From Homalodisca vitripennis (lineage: Eukaryota > Arthropoda > Insecta > Hemiptera > Cicadellidae), in NCBI RefSeq assembly GCF_021130785.1, contig NC_060208.1, forward strand, positions 54,292,501 to 54,356,500: a DNA stretch of 64,000 nt. Reading direction: 5' to 3'. Positions 36,101 through 47,000 of the stretch are shown piece after piece. The notes beneath the pieces were generated by a model. That model saw only the letters and a list, made by a program, of their open reading frames with translations. It searched no databases and was not told the DNA's origin. Every line of letters starts with the position of its first letter. Within the stretch, counting starts at the first letter, position 1. The position numbers and the translations under genes are program-made.

Positions 36101-38447
36101 CCTGTACGCCAGGCTGACCGATGAGACCGATGAGAAATACTTCCTTCGCATCGTAACAAAGGAACCTTTCGAGACTGAAGATCAGTTTACTCAGAGGATC
36201 GAATTGGTGCACAGACTATACCCTAATCTGGTTCTCTGGTCTGATCCCAAATACTACAGTACAATTACTCAGAAATTCTACCTGACATATTACAAAAAGA
36301 CATCATCCGAAGACGAGACCACCTACTTCAAGAGAGTAATCACCAGATGTGTTGGCGAGAGCGATATTGTATACATCAACAGACTGAACCTCATCAGACA
36401 AACATTCAGCGGATTGGATTTGTGGTACAGCAAGGAATTCTTGGATATCTCCAAACAATATTATATTACAAAATACACCAAGATTTCTTCAGAAACCGAA
36501 GAGTCATTCTTTAAACGCATCGTAGCTAAGGAAGTTGGAGAATCTGAAGAACAGAGTATCAAGAGGATCTCATTGGTACGAGAATTGTTCCCTAATTTGG
36601 TTCTTTGGACTGATGAGAAGTACTACGATCTCACAAAGAACCTGTATCTGACCATCTATAAGAAGTCATCATCTGAAGACGAGATCACCTACTTCAAGAG
36701 GATCATCGCTAGGATTCCCAAAGAATCTGATGAATGTTATATCAGCAGGTTGAATCTTGTGAAACGAACATACAGCAGCTTGAACTTGTGGTACAGCAGT
36801 GAATTCTTGAGCATAACTAAGCAATACTATATTACCAGATACACCAAGACATCTTCTGAAGACGAGGTATCTTTCTACAAACGAGTTACGATCAAGGAGG
36901 TTGGAGAAACTCCTGAACTATGGGCACAGAGAGTTGAACTCATTCACCAGATCTATCCCAACTGGGCTCTATGGTATGATACTAAGTACTACGAACTGAC
37001 CAAGAATGTTTATCTGACTTTCTACAAGAAATCATCAGCTGAGGATGAGCTCTCATACTACAAGAGACTGACAAAGAAGTTTGCCTCAGAAACAGAAGAG
37101 GTTTACATCAGCAGGCTCACGTTGATCAAGCAGACGTACAGCACCTTGGATCTATGGTATAACACTCAGTATTTGGATGTTGTGAAGAGCTACTATGTGG
37201 CTAGATACACAAAGACATCTTCCGAAACTGAGGAATCTCTGTTCAAACGAGTGTGTGTCAGGGAAGATGGAGAAACTGTCGAAAAATGGGCACAGAGAGT
37301 CGAAATTATCCACCAGCTCAACCCTAACTGGGCTTTGTGGTATGATGTTAAATATTACACATTGACCAAGGACATCTACTTGAACTTCTACAAGAAATCA
37401 ACATCTGAAGACGAAATCACCTACTTCAAGAGAATTACTGCAAAGACTGTATCAGAGAGTGATGTAGTCTACATCAACAGGCTCGACCTCATCAGAAGAA
37501 CTTACTCCGGACTGAACTTGTGGTACAGCAAACAATACTTGGACGTAACCAAGAGCTATTACATTGCAAAATACACTAGGGGATCATCTGAAACCGAAGA
37601 ATCTCTATTCAAACGAATTGTGGTTAAGGAATCCTGCGAGACTGTGGAACAATATGCCGAAAGAGTCGAAATTGTCCGTCAACTTTATCCTAACTTGGTT
37701 TTGTGGTCTGATGTTAAGTATTACGATTTGGTCAAGAGCGTCTACCAGATCGTATACAAGAAGTCAACATCTGAAGACGAGATTACTTACTTCAAGAGGA
37801 TCACGACCCGAACTCTCCAAGAAACCGACGCCGTCTATCTCGGCAGGTTGACTCTTATCGAAAACACCTTCAGCAGCCTCTCGTTGTGGTCTAGCGTAGA
37901 GAACCTGAGCATCATCAAGTCCTTCTACTCCCTGAAGTATGCTAAGCTGGCTGGAGAATCTAATGAAGCCTACTTCGCTCGTCTGGTGGCCAAGGAGAGT
38001 TGTGACATCTCAGATGAAGTGTACGTCAAGAGACTGTATATAGTACAGCTCCTGACTTCATCCAGCTCCCTCTGGTATGATGTTCAGTTCTACGAAAAGT
38101 ACACCAAGACCTTCTACTCTCTGTACTACGCCAAGCTGGAGAGCGAGAGCTGCGATGGATGGCTGACTCGAGCCATCACTCTGCTACCAGGAGAGACCAA
38201 CGAGAATGCCATCAAGAGAGTTACCCTGATCAAGCGGGCTTCAGGAAATTGCGGCTGCTGGACTGTCGATACCCTCAGTAAGGTTGCAGCCTCTAAGGCG
38301 TTCTCTGCTGAATACATCTCTTTGATAAGGAGCTCCTTCTTCGGCGTTTCCTACACCAAGACTTCCTCCTCTTCTTCATCATCCACCAAGTCTGCCACAT
38401 CCGAGGCGAACGAAGATGTTGTAGTCGTTAAACGAGGAGGATGCTAG
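33166..38447 (+). CDS. Secreted LW-module tandem-repeat protein, ~1,117 residues, five coding exons
   Basis: Exons are read as 33166-33213, 34122-34169, 34866-35096, 35283-35747 and 35886-38447. Every junction has a GT-AG pair and every intron is phase 0. Exon 1 encodes a signal peptide (MRTPTLLLAAAVAVLA). Exon 2 adds a short Cys-containing stretch (GCGCPK). Exon 3 is a Ser-rich linker. Exon 4 carries two degenerate modules. Exon 5 holds 12 modules of about 61 residues, each opening with LW(Y/S/T), plus a final one opening with CW. The typical motif order is LWY...Y..(T/S)K.YY..YTK.SSE.E..YFKRI....ES...Y..RL.L(I/V). Two module types alternate in the middle. The protein ends in a Ser-rich tail and KRGGC. 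It is probably alpha-helical, strongly charged (Lys, Arg, Glu) and extracellular. I know no named family with this module. A secreted structural or salivary protein is plausible but unproven. Coding sequence is intact throughout. Confidence 0.85.
33690..33950 (+). repeat. Dispersed repeat in intron 1 of the LW-module gene
   Basis: Shares long ordered stretches with the reverse complement of 56190-56462. It lies wholly in the first intron (33214-34121) and so is not expected to alter the protein. The family is not identified. Confidence 0.65.
36421..37884 (+). repeat. 366-bp higher-order repeat inside exon 5
   Basis: The TGTGGTA(C/T)A motif of the type-B modules recurs at 36421, 36787, 37153 and 37519, exactly 366 bases (122 codons) apart. 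Each 366-base period contains two different 61-residue modules. One has LWYS.(E/Q)(F/Y)L and YTK.SSE(T/D)E, the other LW.D.KYY and YKK.S.EDE. The array therefore grew by duplicating a two-module block, not single modules. Flanking modules are more divergent, as expected for older ends. Confidence 0.85.
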
Positions 38448-38800
38448 GGTAAGCAACTAACAAATTTTCTTAATACTTTTAAGGGATTTTTCATTGAATA
38501 CTTTGAGAAAATGTGGGTATACCACAAGAGACACTTTTAAATTCATCATGAAAGTAACATTAGTGAAATTCATTGTACTATTGAGTATTTTTTTTATTTG
38601 CATATATTATATTTTCACTAAGGTTTTGTATTTCCCAGGTATTTCTGCAAACATCTCTGCCCGGCCCCACTAAGCAGTGACTGCACATCCATGCTGGAAA
38701 ATCAATTATTACGTTAATATTATTAATATATAAAGGAGTCTATCATTCTATTTGCTGTTTTAACTTTTCCTTCCACAACTTCCTATAAAATTAAGTTTCT
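38448..38800 (+). other. 3' UTR with a probable intron just after the stop codon
   Basis: One base after the TAG at 38445-38447 lies GTAAGC (donor at 38449). A good polypyrimidine tract and TTTCCCAG follow, with the exon resuming at 38639 (GTATTTCTGC). The intron would be 190 bases, entirely in the 3' UTR. No canonical AATAAA is seen within 100 bases of 38639. TATATAAA near 38730 or AATAAA near 39143 could serve. Confidence 0.5.
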
Positions 38801-39700
38801 TAGTATTATAAAGATTATTTTTGATATGATTATGTTTGCGCTTTCATTTCAATTTGAAAGGACAAACTATATTGAATTTAAATAGAAAGAGTTGGAATTA
38901 ATTGCTTAGTTATTCAATTCAACCCTAAACGTTTAAGACAATACTTATCAAGTCAGATCATAGCATCAAGTTCAGGACCTGATAATCACTGATTCATCAC
39001 CTGAATTCGGTTTCTTAGCATTCTTATGAGAGATACTCATCAAAACATACTGAAATCATAACTAAAAATTTTTTTAAAATAATTGCAATTGATTTTATTG
39101 TTAAATTACGGTTTTAGAATATAATTGACCTATTCGAAAAGTAATAAAAGCATTGCTGATTAACATACCATTTACTTTATGACATTTGAAATATATCTCA
39201 TTAAATTTTTTTAATTGGCCCATGAAAATCAGTTTGAAAATGCTATCAAAAAGAGTATAAAAGTAAAGATTTAAATTTTATATCTTTGATTATTTAACGA
39301 GAAAAACATTAACGGCTGCATAAATTTAATCTATGCTGCTTTTCTGTTTTTATTTCGCAACGTTAAATTTCTCTGTTTTCACCCATGTAACATAAAACAA
39401 GTATGTACAGATAGTTGAAAGCGGTTTGAGACAAATATTACTTATATATCATGAAAGCTAATGCTGATGTAGGTTATACAAATGAAGTTCATAATTGACA
39501 ATTAATAAATTTTCAAGTTACAGAATATACAATAATAAACAAAATAAAAAGATTAAATTTATTCTAACCAGTGATAATTTTGAAATCATGTGGTTGGTTG
39601 TGAAAATTGGTATACGACATTCTTGTTTAAATTGTGCCGAACATTTAATAACTTGATAGCAGAGAATCCCTTTAGCCACTGGTGGTGCGGCACGATATTG
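38800..39700. other. AT-rich intergenic DNA between convergent genes
   Basis: Nothing recognisable apart from possible polyadenylation signals for the flanking genes. The plus-strand LW-module gene and the minus-strand Cys-rich peptide converge here. Confidence 0.4.
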
Positions 39701-39728
39701 TCAGTTTGTTAGCGATTAAACAAGTCAA

Positions 39729-39977
39729 TTAGTCTTTTTCAAGCTTGAGGTTATGAGTTCGACATGGACACTGACATCCGGGTACACAAGGCCCTAAGTC
39801 ACAGCATGCACAACATTTTTCTTGGGGGGAAATGATCGACATTTTAGCATCATCTTGGTTTTGAACTCGCGTATCAACTCTGATAGGAATCCCTCCAGTG
39901 TTAGAAATACTGGAGAAAGAAAAAATGAGGAACAATACAAACAAACCAATTTTACTTTTGTTAGCTGCTGTAATCAT
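39729..39977 (-). CDS. Small secreted cysteine-rich peptide, 82 residues
   Basis: The ATG at 39977 opens a frame whose first 29 or so residues form a signal peptide, with hydrophobic core IGLFVLFLIFSFSSI. The mature part is about 53 residues. It has a Cys-dense block CCACCDLGPCVPGCQCPC near its C-terminal third, with eight cysteines in 18 residues. The basic/acidic tail ends LKLEKD and TAA. The coding part appears to be a single exon. A TTTTAG acceptor 11 bases before the ATG allows a leader exon upstream. I recognise no family. Dense disulfide peptides of this size can be defence peptides, metal-binding peptides or secreted effectors, and the sequence does not decide between them. Confidence 0.5.
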   Translation of the reverse strand: MITAANKSKIGLFVLFLIFSFSSISNTGGIPIRVDTRVQNQDDAKMSIISPQEKCCACCDLGPCVPGCQCPCRTHNLKLEKD

Positions 39978-39999
39978 AGCAGTGATATCTAAAAGTGGG

Positions 40000-41000
40000 T
40001 ACTTATTTAAAAAAATTCAAATTTTATCGATTTTGTTGATACAAGGTCTTTGAAAATAGTAAATAGTTTAGTATTGTAAAGCATGACACCATTCATAACA
40101 ATTAGTAAATACTACGTTTTGAAATGGGAAATTAAACCAAAATATCAGATGCTCATTTGACAATTCTAATGTATTTGCATGATTGACACCATAGAGTAAA
40201 ATTGTGATTGGTTTGTCAAAGAAGATTAAAAACGATAAAAATATAGTCATGATTATTTAATATCAATACAATTCTAGTGCAACAGACTAGTATTATGAAT
40301 GACTATTATTATCTATCTATTATTATTATCTATCGATATAAACTTACCTCTTAATTGTTCATTGGTACAATACTCAGTGGTACATATGTAAAACAACATG
40401 AGGTATAACCAGTTCATTAGATTTTGACCATATTTTAATGAGCTTATTTTGGAGTTCTAGTTTCTAAAAAGTTTCAGAAGAATTTCATAAAAGATGTAAA
40501 AATCGGCACATCTAAGACGTGTAAGTCTGACACTAACTTTTTATCTAGAAAAAACGTATTGTATAAGCTACTATATATGTTTGTATTAAGCAAAATAAAA
40601 GTCTACATACAAGCGGAACAACTGATTAGGATTTTTCAAAGACAATGTGTGTAATGATTGTAGAATTTACAATCCTGTAACTAAGTTGTGTTTTCCAATT
40701 CCAACAATTATAGTTTAACCGAATTCTTTAATTAATGCTTGGGTGGAAAAGGTTCGGAGATTTTCATTCCTGCAATCAATAATGGAACAAAATAATGGCC
40801 AGTGGTTTGAGTACCTAATTTGGTCAAAATTAGGAAAATATATTGTAGAAATACTCAGTTTACAACACAGTGTTTTGAAGTATATACAGTAGAAACGTTT
40901 AGCTTAGAACTTAGAATGGAACATTTTTGTTTACAATTATTCATCGGGAAGAAGCAGAACTAACATGCCATAAAGTTTTAAATAAGATAGTGATTAATAA
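40000..41000. other. AT-rich spacer, no supported gene
   Basis: The DNA contains repeated TATTATTATCTATC near 40300-40335 and nothing else that I can name. It separates the Cys-rich peptide from the 3' end of the chitin-binding gene, both on the minus strand. Confidence 0.4.
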
Positions 41001-44000
41001 CTAATTAAACATATCAGGGAACTGCATTTTGCAGTTAGGAACTAAAGTGCGGTTCACACATTGATAGGCGGACTCCAAAAACGCTTCTCCTTCAGGACAC
41101 ATCAGTTCCGTCATATTGTACGAGGTGGAGGTCTTGAAGGTGGGATCGCACTTGTAGTATGAAGTACAATTTCCGGCCTTAGGAAACAATCCTGAATGGG
41201 GACAGGCTTGCTCGCAGACTTGCTTCTGCTCATTAAATACGTACGCTCCGATACACCTATCGACGGCAGAAACGACACCATTGGAACAGTAGACGAACAT
41301 TTGCTTGTTATTGACCTTCACCTTCACGCCATTCTTATTGCTACAAATTGCCTTATTGATGCAGTGGTTGAGAGTTGTGCAAGTTTCTGTCAAAGGACTG
41401 TAATAACGGTTCGAGCCGGCACACTTAAAGACGAAGGAGTTCCCCTGGTGGCAGTAGAAGTAGCGGGAACAGTCGTTCAGATCCGGATAGTAACCATCTC
41501 GCATACAAGTGAAGTCTGCAGGGATCATGCAACTCTTGGGTTGCTCTGCGATGCAAGTCCCGGAGAGGGGATCGCACCAATTCCCTACCGGACATGTGAA
41601 GCGGTGTGTCTCCTGCAGACTTCGACCGTTTTCCGTGAGAGCACAGATGCGAACTGAAAATGCAAACAGTATGTTGTGATCAATATATAAAATATTGTTA
41701 ATATCCAGATTATTCAGAATTTTATCTGAACATATAGAATTAGAAAAAGGTTTAAATTTATTTAAAGATTCAAAGATTTAATTACTTAAAAAGCTATAAG
41801 TTCTTTTAGTAACCTACCGAGAATAAAGGAATTCATTATTCATAATCGTACACAAATATAAACCACTAGAAAATTTCATACTGATAAAATTATATATAAC
41901 CTACGTCAAAAGAATTGCTACTCTTAAAATTTCACATTTACCAAGAGAAACTGGAAAAGTTTCTTCTTATCTGTGATTGAATAATATATTTATCAACAAG
42001 GCTCCAATTAGTCATATTGTTTTGCTAATTCTGCATTATAGTAGCTAAATATAAATTACTGCACATTTGAACATCCATAACACAACATTGCAGTAGGCCT
42101 ACCAATTCCAAGCGGTCTGACGTCGGATTTTGGATCCGGACAGAATAGTGTAGGTTCAGACCCTGTCTATGACAGTAGTACTTTTTATCAGTACTATCGA
42201 CCTCCTGTATCTACCCCTCCCCATTATTCTGTTTGATACGGGCTTGCTTGAATGAACCACCCGGCGAATATAGAATCCACTAAATATTTATTAATCTTAA
42301 AAATAAATACAAATATAATATCTATTTAAAACTAGGCTGGCTTTAAATAAACTACTTGTTTACAAAACTTACTAATTGTCACTAATTTATTCTGTCACAA
42401 TCCACTAACTAACTAAATTAACTATCTAATTTCACACGATTCTATTTAGCACTGTCAAAGTCAATTATTCTTAGACAAATCTAGCTGTCACGGGTATTAT
42501 CACTAGTTTTGTCACTTCACAGCACTTCCCCTTACAAGGTCACTGGCGCTTCCGAGCATTCACGTGGAGAAGTTCACAACTCACTAAACGAGTGGAAAAG
42601 GGTCACTGCGCCCATCCACCGCTCAGATAAGAAGAGGTGGAGACGGTCGGATCAAAAAAATCGACCCAACCCACTGACCGCTCCCCTCCCAACAACGATA
42701 TTCAGCTATTATCCCTTTGTATCGGAGGTTAGCCCGCTTGTCTGAAACATTCTCCCACACTCGTAACATTAACCGTCCTTTACTGTTCTGCCTCCAGAAC
42801 AGTATCCTCCGAGTTCAAGGGGAACGACACGTTACCTTTATCGGGATCACGTTGCCCTGTCTACGCACCCTGTCGTTTTTACGTTTATCCAAGGATTGGA
42901 AATACAAATGGTGATGTCGATTCCCGAGTCTTCGAAGACCTTCTCCAACATTGATCTAACTATCTTCCAATATAGACCATCGTAGTCACAAACTAATTTA
43001 GTGATACCGAGTTTTGTCACAAATAAGTACTATAATAATAATCTTCATTGCAGGAACAATTAAAAGATTGCATGCCTGTGTCAGGTACATTCATTCAAGT
43101 ACTGCAGGTGGGCACGAGTATTGACCAGACTTCTTCACAAGGCCTGATATGTACATTATTTACATAGTTTCTCCTTGGTTACCAGGTAGAACAGGTGCCG
43201 ATCCTGACTTTGAAGGTGTAGTAATTTCCCCGCAACTGGTCTCTGGAGCCCAGGTTCCTCAATTCCCCCAAACTTCCTCTGAAAACCGTGGCGATCCCTC
43301 GGGAAGCAGCTGCTACATCCTAAGTTATGCAGTGAGCAAGGGCAAACTCGTTTGGAAGATCATATTTTTCTAAATCACCGTGGTCACCTTACTTCCTTTA
43401 ACCGATCCTAAGTTGCCCATACATTGGTCAAAATCTGTGCTATTTGACTGTAGAGCTCGATCTTCCCAGCTTTCTTCTCTTCCGTTGTCACCGTGATACA
43501 GGGAGAGGCTGTTAAAGTGGACAAATCGAGTCTTCCCTTTTGTTGGCCTCTTAATCTGATAGAAGACGTCATTTATTCTTGTCACCACTCTAAACGGCCC
43601 CTCCCAACATGTCTGCAATTTAGGGCATAATCCACGGCGACTTCGAGGATTATACAACAAAACAAGGTCTCCTTGCTGATAGCCTCCTTTATCAGCTCAA
43701 ACGTCATATCGGTCCTTCACGCTGTCACTCACCTCCTGGATGTTGGCACGCACTCTTCATGAGTGTTATCCAGCCGCTTCCGGAGCTGGGTGTTACAATC
43801 CTATCCGGATAGTTCTTCTCCTCGTTTGCAGCCAAACTGTAAGTTGCACGGTATCGCAGTTCTCAACTAAACACGATGCTTGCCGGTGTTTGTTTCGTAG
43901 TTCCGTTGACAAAGCTTCGGTACCCCATCGGAAAGAAGTGTAGGTGCTGGTCTCAACAACACAATACTGTTTCGGACGACACAACACTGCAGACTCAAAA

Positions 44001-47000
44001 TTTCTTCCGTGGTTGGAACGCAGTCCATCGAGACCCCAAAACGGCTGATGAACTCCTTTATTAGAACGTCGGCTACAGTGACTGCCTCTTGATTTGGCAA
44101 CGTATAACCTTCGATCCATTTGAAATAGTCCATCACCGCCGGAATATACTAGTTTCCATTCTCGGTCTCAGGAAAAGGCCCAGTTATATCGATAGCTACG
44201 TACCCGAAAGGTACTCCAACGTTGTACTTGCACAGGGGCTCTTTTCGATGCAAGGAATCTGTTGCTGATGTGCAAGTACTACTGCATTTCCTGCACCAAT
44301 TCTTAACGTCCATCGTCATGTTTGGCTAATAAAACCTTTCTCGTGTCTTTTCTAGGGCCTTATTTACCTCAAAATAGCCCACTGAAACGCCGTCATGCAG
44401 CATGTCAATGACTCGTTGCCGGGGAACCATGTCTTGAAGTTTTCTTTGATTCCCATGTGCATTTTCTAAGACAGTCTTCAAGATACCTCCGTCTTTTTCA
44501 GTTGAATCCCACTGTGCCCACAAAGCACTTGTTGTAGCCTTGTTGTTTGGCGACAACGGTGCTACTTCTAGTTCTGCTAATAGGGTAGTCTTCCCTTCCT
44601 TAATCTCACCCAAGGTCTCAGGAATTTCAGTTCAGTGTCTTCCTCGTGCGCCTTTAACATCTCACCGTTCACCCACCACTAGTCATTTACATCCGTCGTC
44701 CTTCTTGAAGTGGCTTCCTTGTCATTTTGGTGCGAGCAGTGTGGACATCTTTCATCGCTGGGTCTTCGAGAAAGAGTATCGGCGTTCCGGTGAATAGTTT
44801 CCGCACGATGGACCGATTAAAATTCATATTCCAGCGGATTATTCTATCTACTGTGGATTATTCTACCTTCTGGAGACTTATCTGTTCTCAGGAGAAAATG
44901 GCGACCTTAAAGATACGTGTTTATAGAAGTGACTGGTGGAATTCACCACAGCAAGCGTCTCCCTTCGAGTGACACAGTAGTTCCGCTATGGCTTTGATAA
45001 CACTTTGCTAAAGAACCCAATGACCTATTTTTCATCCTCCTGCTCCTAGGACAGTACACCTCCAATTGGACTATCACTAGCGTCGGTGTCAAGTATAAAC
45101 CTGCTTTCTGGCCTTGGGTATCCAAGGAATGGAGCAGTATTTAGCGCTCTTTTTGAACTGTCGAAAGCTTTTTGGCAGTTCTCGTCTCAGACAAACCTTT
45201 GAAAATCCTCTCACGAACCATCGATAGTACGCACCAAGCCCAAGAAGCTTCTTACTTTGTGTTGTCGCGGAGGAGTGGCCACCTACTACTTATGCAGTAT
45301 TCTCCGAGACCACGCATACACCTTCTTCAGATACTTCATGGCCCAAGTATCTGACTTGCCTCCGAAACAGATTGCATTTCTTCGTTTTGAGTTTCAGGTT
45401 GGCTTACCGTAACCTTTCAAAAACTTTTCCAAAGGTTTTCAAATATTATTGAAAGGGTTCTCTTAATACGATTATATCGTACAGGTAAATCAAACAAGTC
45501 TCCCATGACTATTTGAAAGTAGGACTAAATGAGGGTTGTTTAGTGTTATAACGTAACAGTTGTTATCATTGTTCGATAACATCCAATGCCAATGACGCAG
45601 TGTTGTGTCAAGGCGGTAGTCACGAGATAACCGAGCGTGATTGCTTGGATGGTAGACATCTGAGCAATCCTCTCATCGCAAGCAGCTTGCCTGTCCAGCC
45701 ATTGGTGGTGGTTCGGAAGTCACCTTTAAACCGTTGGACCCCAGGTTGAGTGGTAGAAAACACTTCTTAGCCCTAACTTCGCCTCGTAAAATAACACATT
45801 CTTTAATTTACTTTTTTTATCTTGTTCTATGTTTCATTTCTGTTGTAACGGAACCGACTCTACTACTCCCCCTCATGCATTGTCATGGTTAAGCAAAAAA
45901 CACTCAAGTCTCTGACGTGGCTTTGTCTCTCTGCAACTGTTGTCACTCTTCATTTGTATCGAACAAAAGAAGAATTCAGTTGAGGTCCTCCGGAACTAAT
46001 TCAAGATGAAGTATCACTACTCATTTATGATCAGCGGTTGTCCGAAGTCGATATCTCAAGAAACGTGGTAGTAAAAGTGTATGTTAGTGGTGTGTGACAT
46101 TGTAAAGCACTGTATAGATATTGTTTCAACATTAAAAATATTAAGTTATTAAATAAATATGTCATCAGAACTGTACTTTATTTATTAAGAGGTTAACGAT
46201 GACACAAAATCCCAAATTCAAGAATAACCAAAATAAAGAGTGTGACATAAGTTATGTTTTTATTAACGGTACGGTACTCTGTAAAACAACTGTAACCGTG
46301 AACCAAAATCGTTGCAAATTATAATCCACGCGGAAGGCGATTTAATTGGAAATTTCTCCTTTCCCCAGTTCAAAATTATGAATATTTAAAGAGCACAGTA
46401 TAATTGTAGCTGTAATAGTTGTAATTTAAATACCACAAAAGTAACCTTTCATCAACACGCATGTAATATCGATACATCGATAATCGATATCTTGCGTTGA
46501 AATGAAATTAAATTGGTGAGTGTGTAACATTAGTTTTGAATTTTATTAAGGTTATTTAGAATCATTGTGGGTAGTATTTCTCATAAAATAAGCTTATAAT
46601 AATAACTGGGCTAAATTACTCATGTGATACATGAATACTGTTTCAGGTCTTTATTTAAATCAAATAATTTAGCTATTTCATAATGACACTGGTGTACCCC
46701 ACTCCTTGCAATCACCTCCATTCATAACCGAATAGTTTTTCCTTTTCACTATTGTCGTTTGTATTCCTGACAATGGTGAATAATAATAACATAATAATCA
46801 AATGTAACCCATGCCTATTGGCATACAATACAATCACTTTATTATAAAAATGACATTTTTATATAGAAAAGGAATCGATGACATTTTGGATAGTCTGGAG
46901 GGCTGAAAACTGCTCTCCATGCTAGATTTGAATAGTGGCTATTGGCAAGTTGGGCTGAAGCCGGAAGCCAAAGAAAAGATTGAATTCTCTATCGGAGAAG

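Noticed and set aside
37564..37851. Second plus-strand frame inside exon 5
   Set aside because: It is in another frame of the intact LW-module exon and has no independent support.
33166..38447. Homology to oomycete (L)WY effector repeats
   Set aside because: The resemblance is only in the letters L, W, Y and in being helical repeats. Here they are adjacent residues opening each module, whereas the LWY name refers to separated positions. Spliced insect-like structure also argues against it.
41196..41657. Plus-strand 153-residue frame
   Set aside because: It lies opposite the CBM14 exon, whose cysteine pattern and splice sites fix the minus strand as coding.
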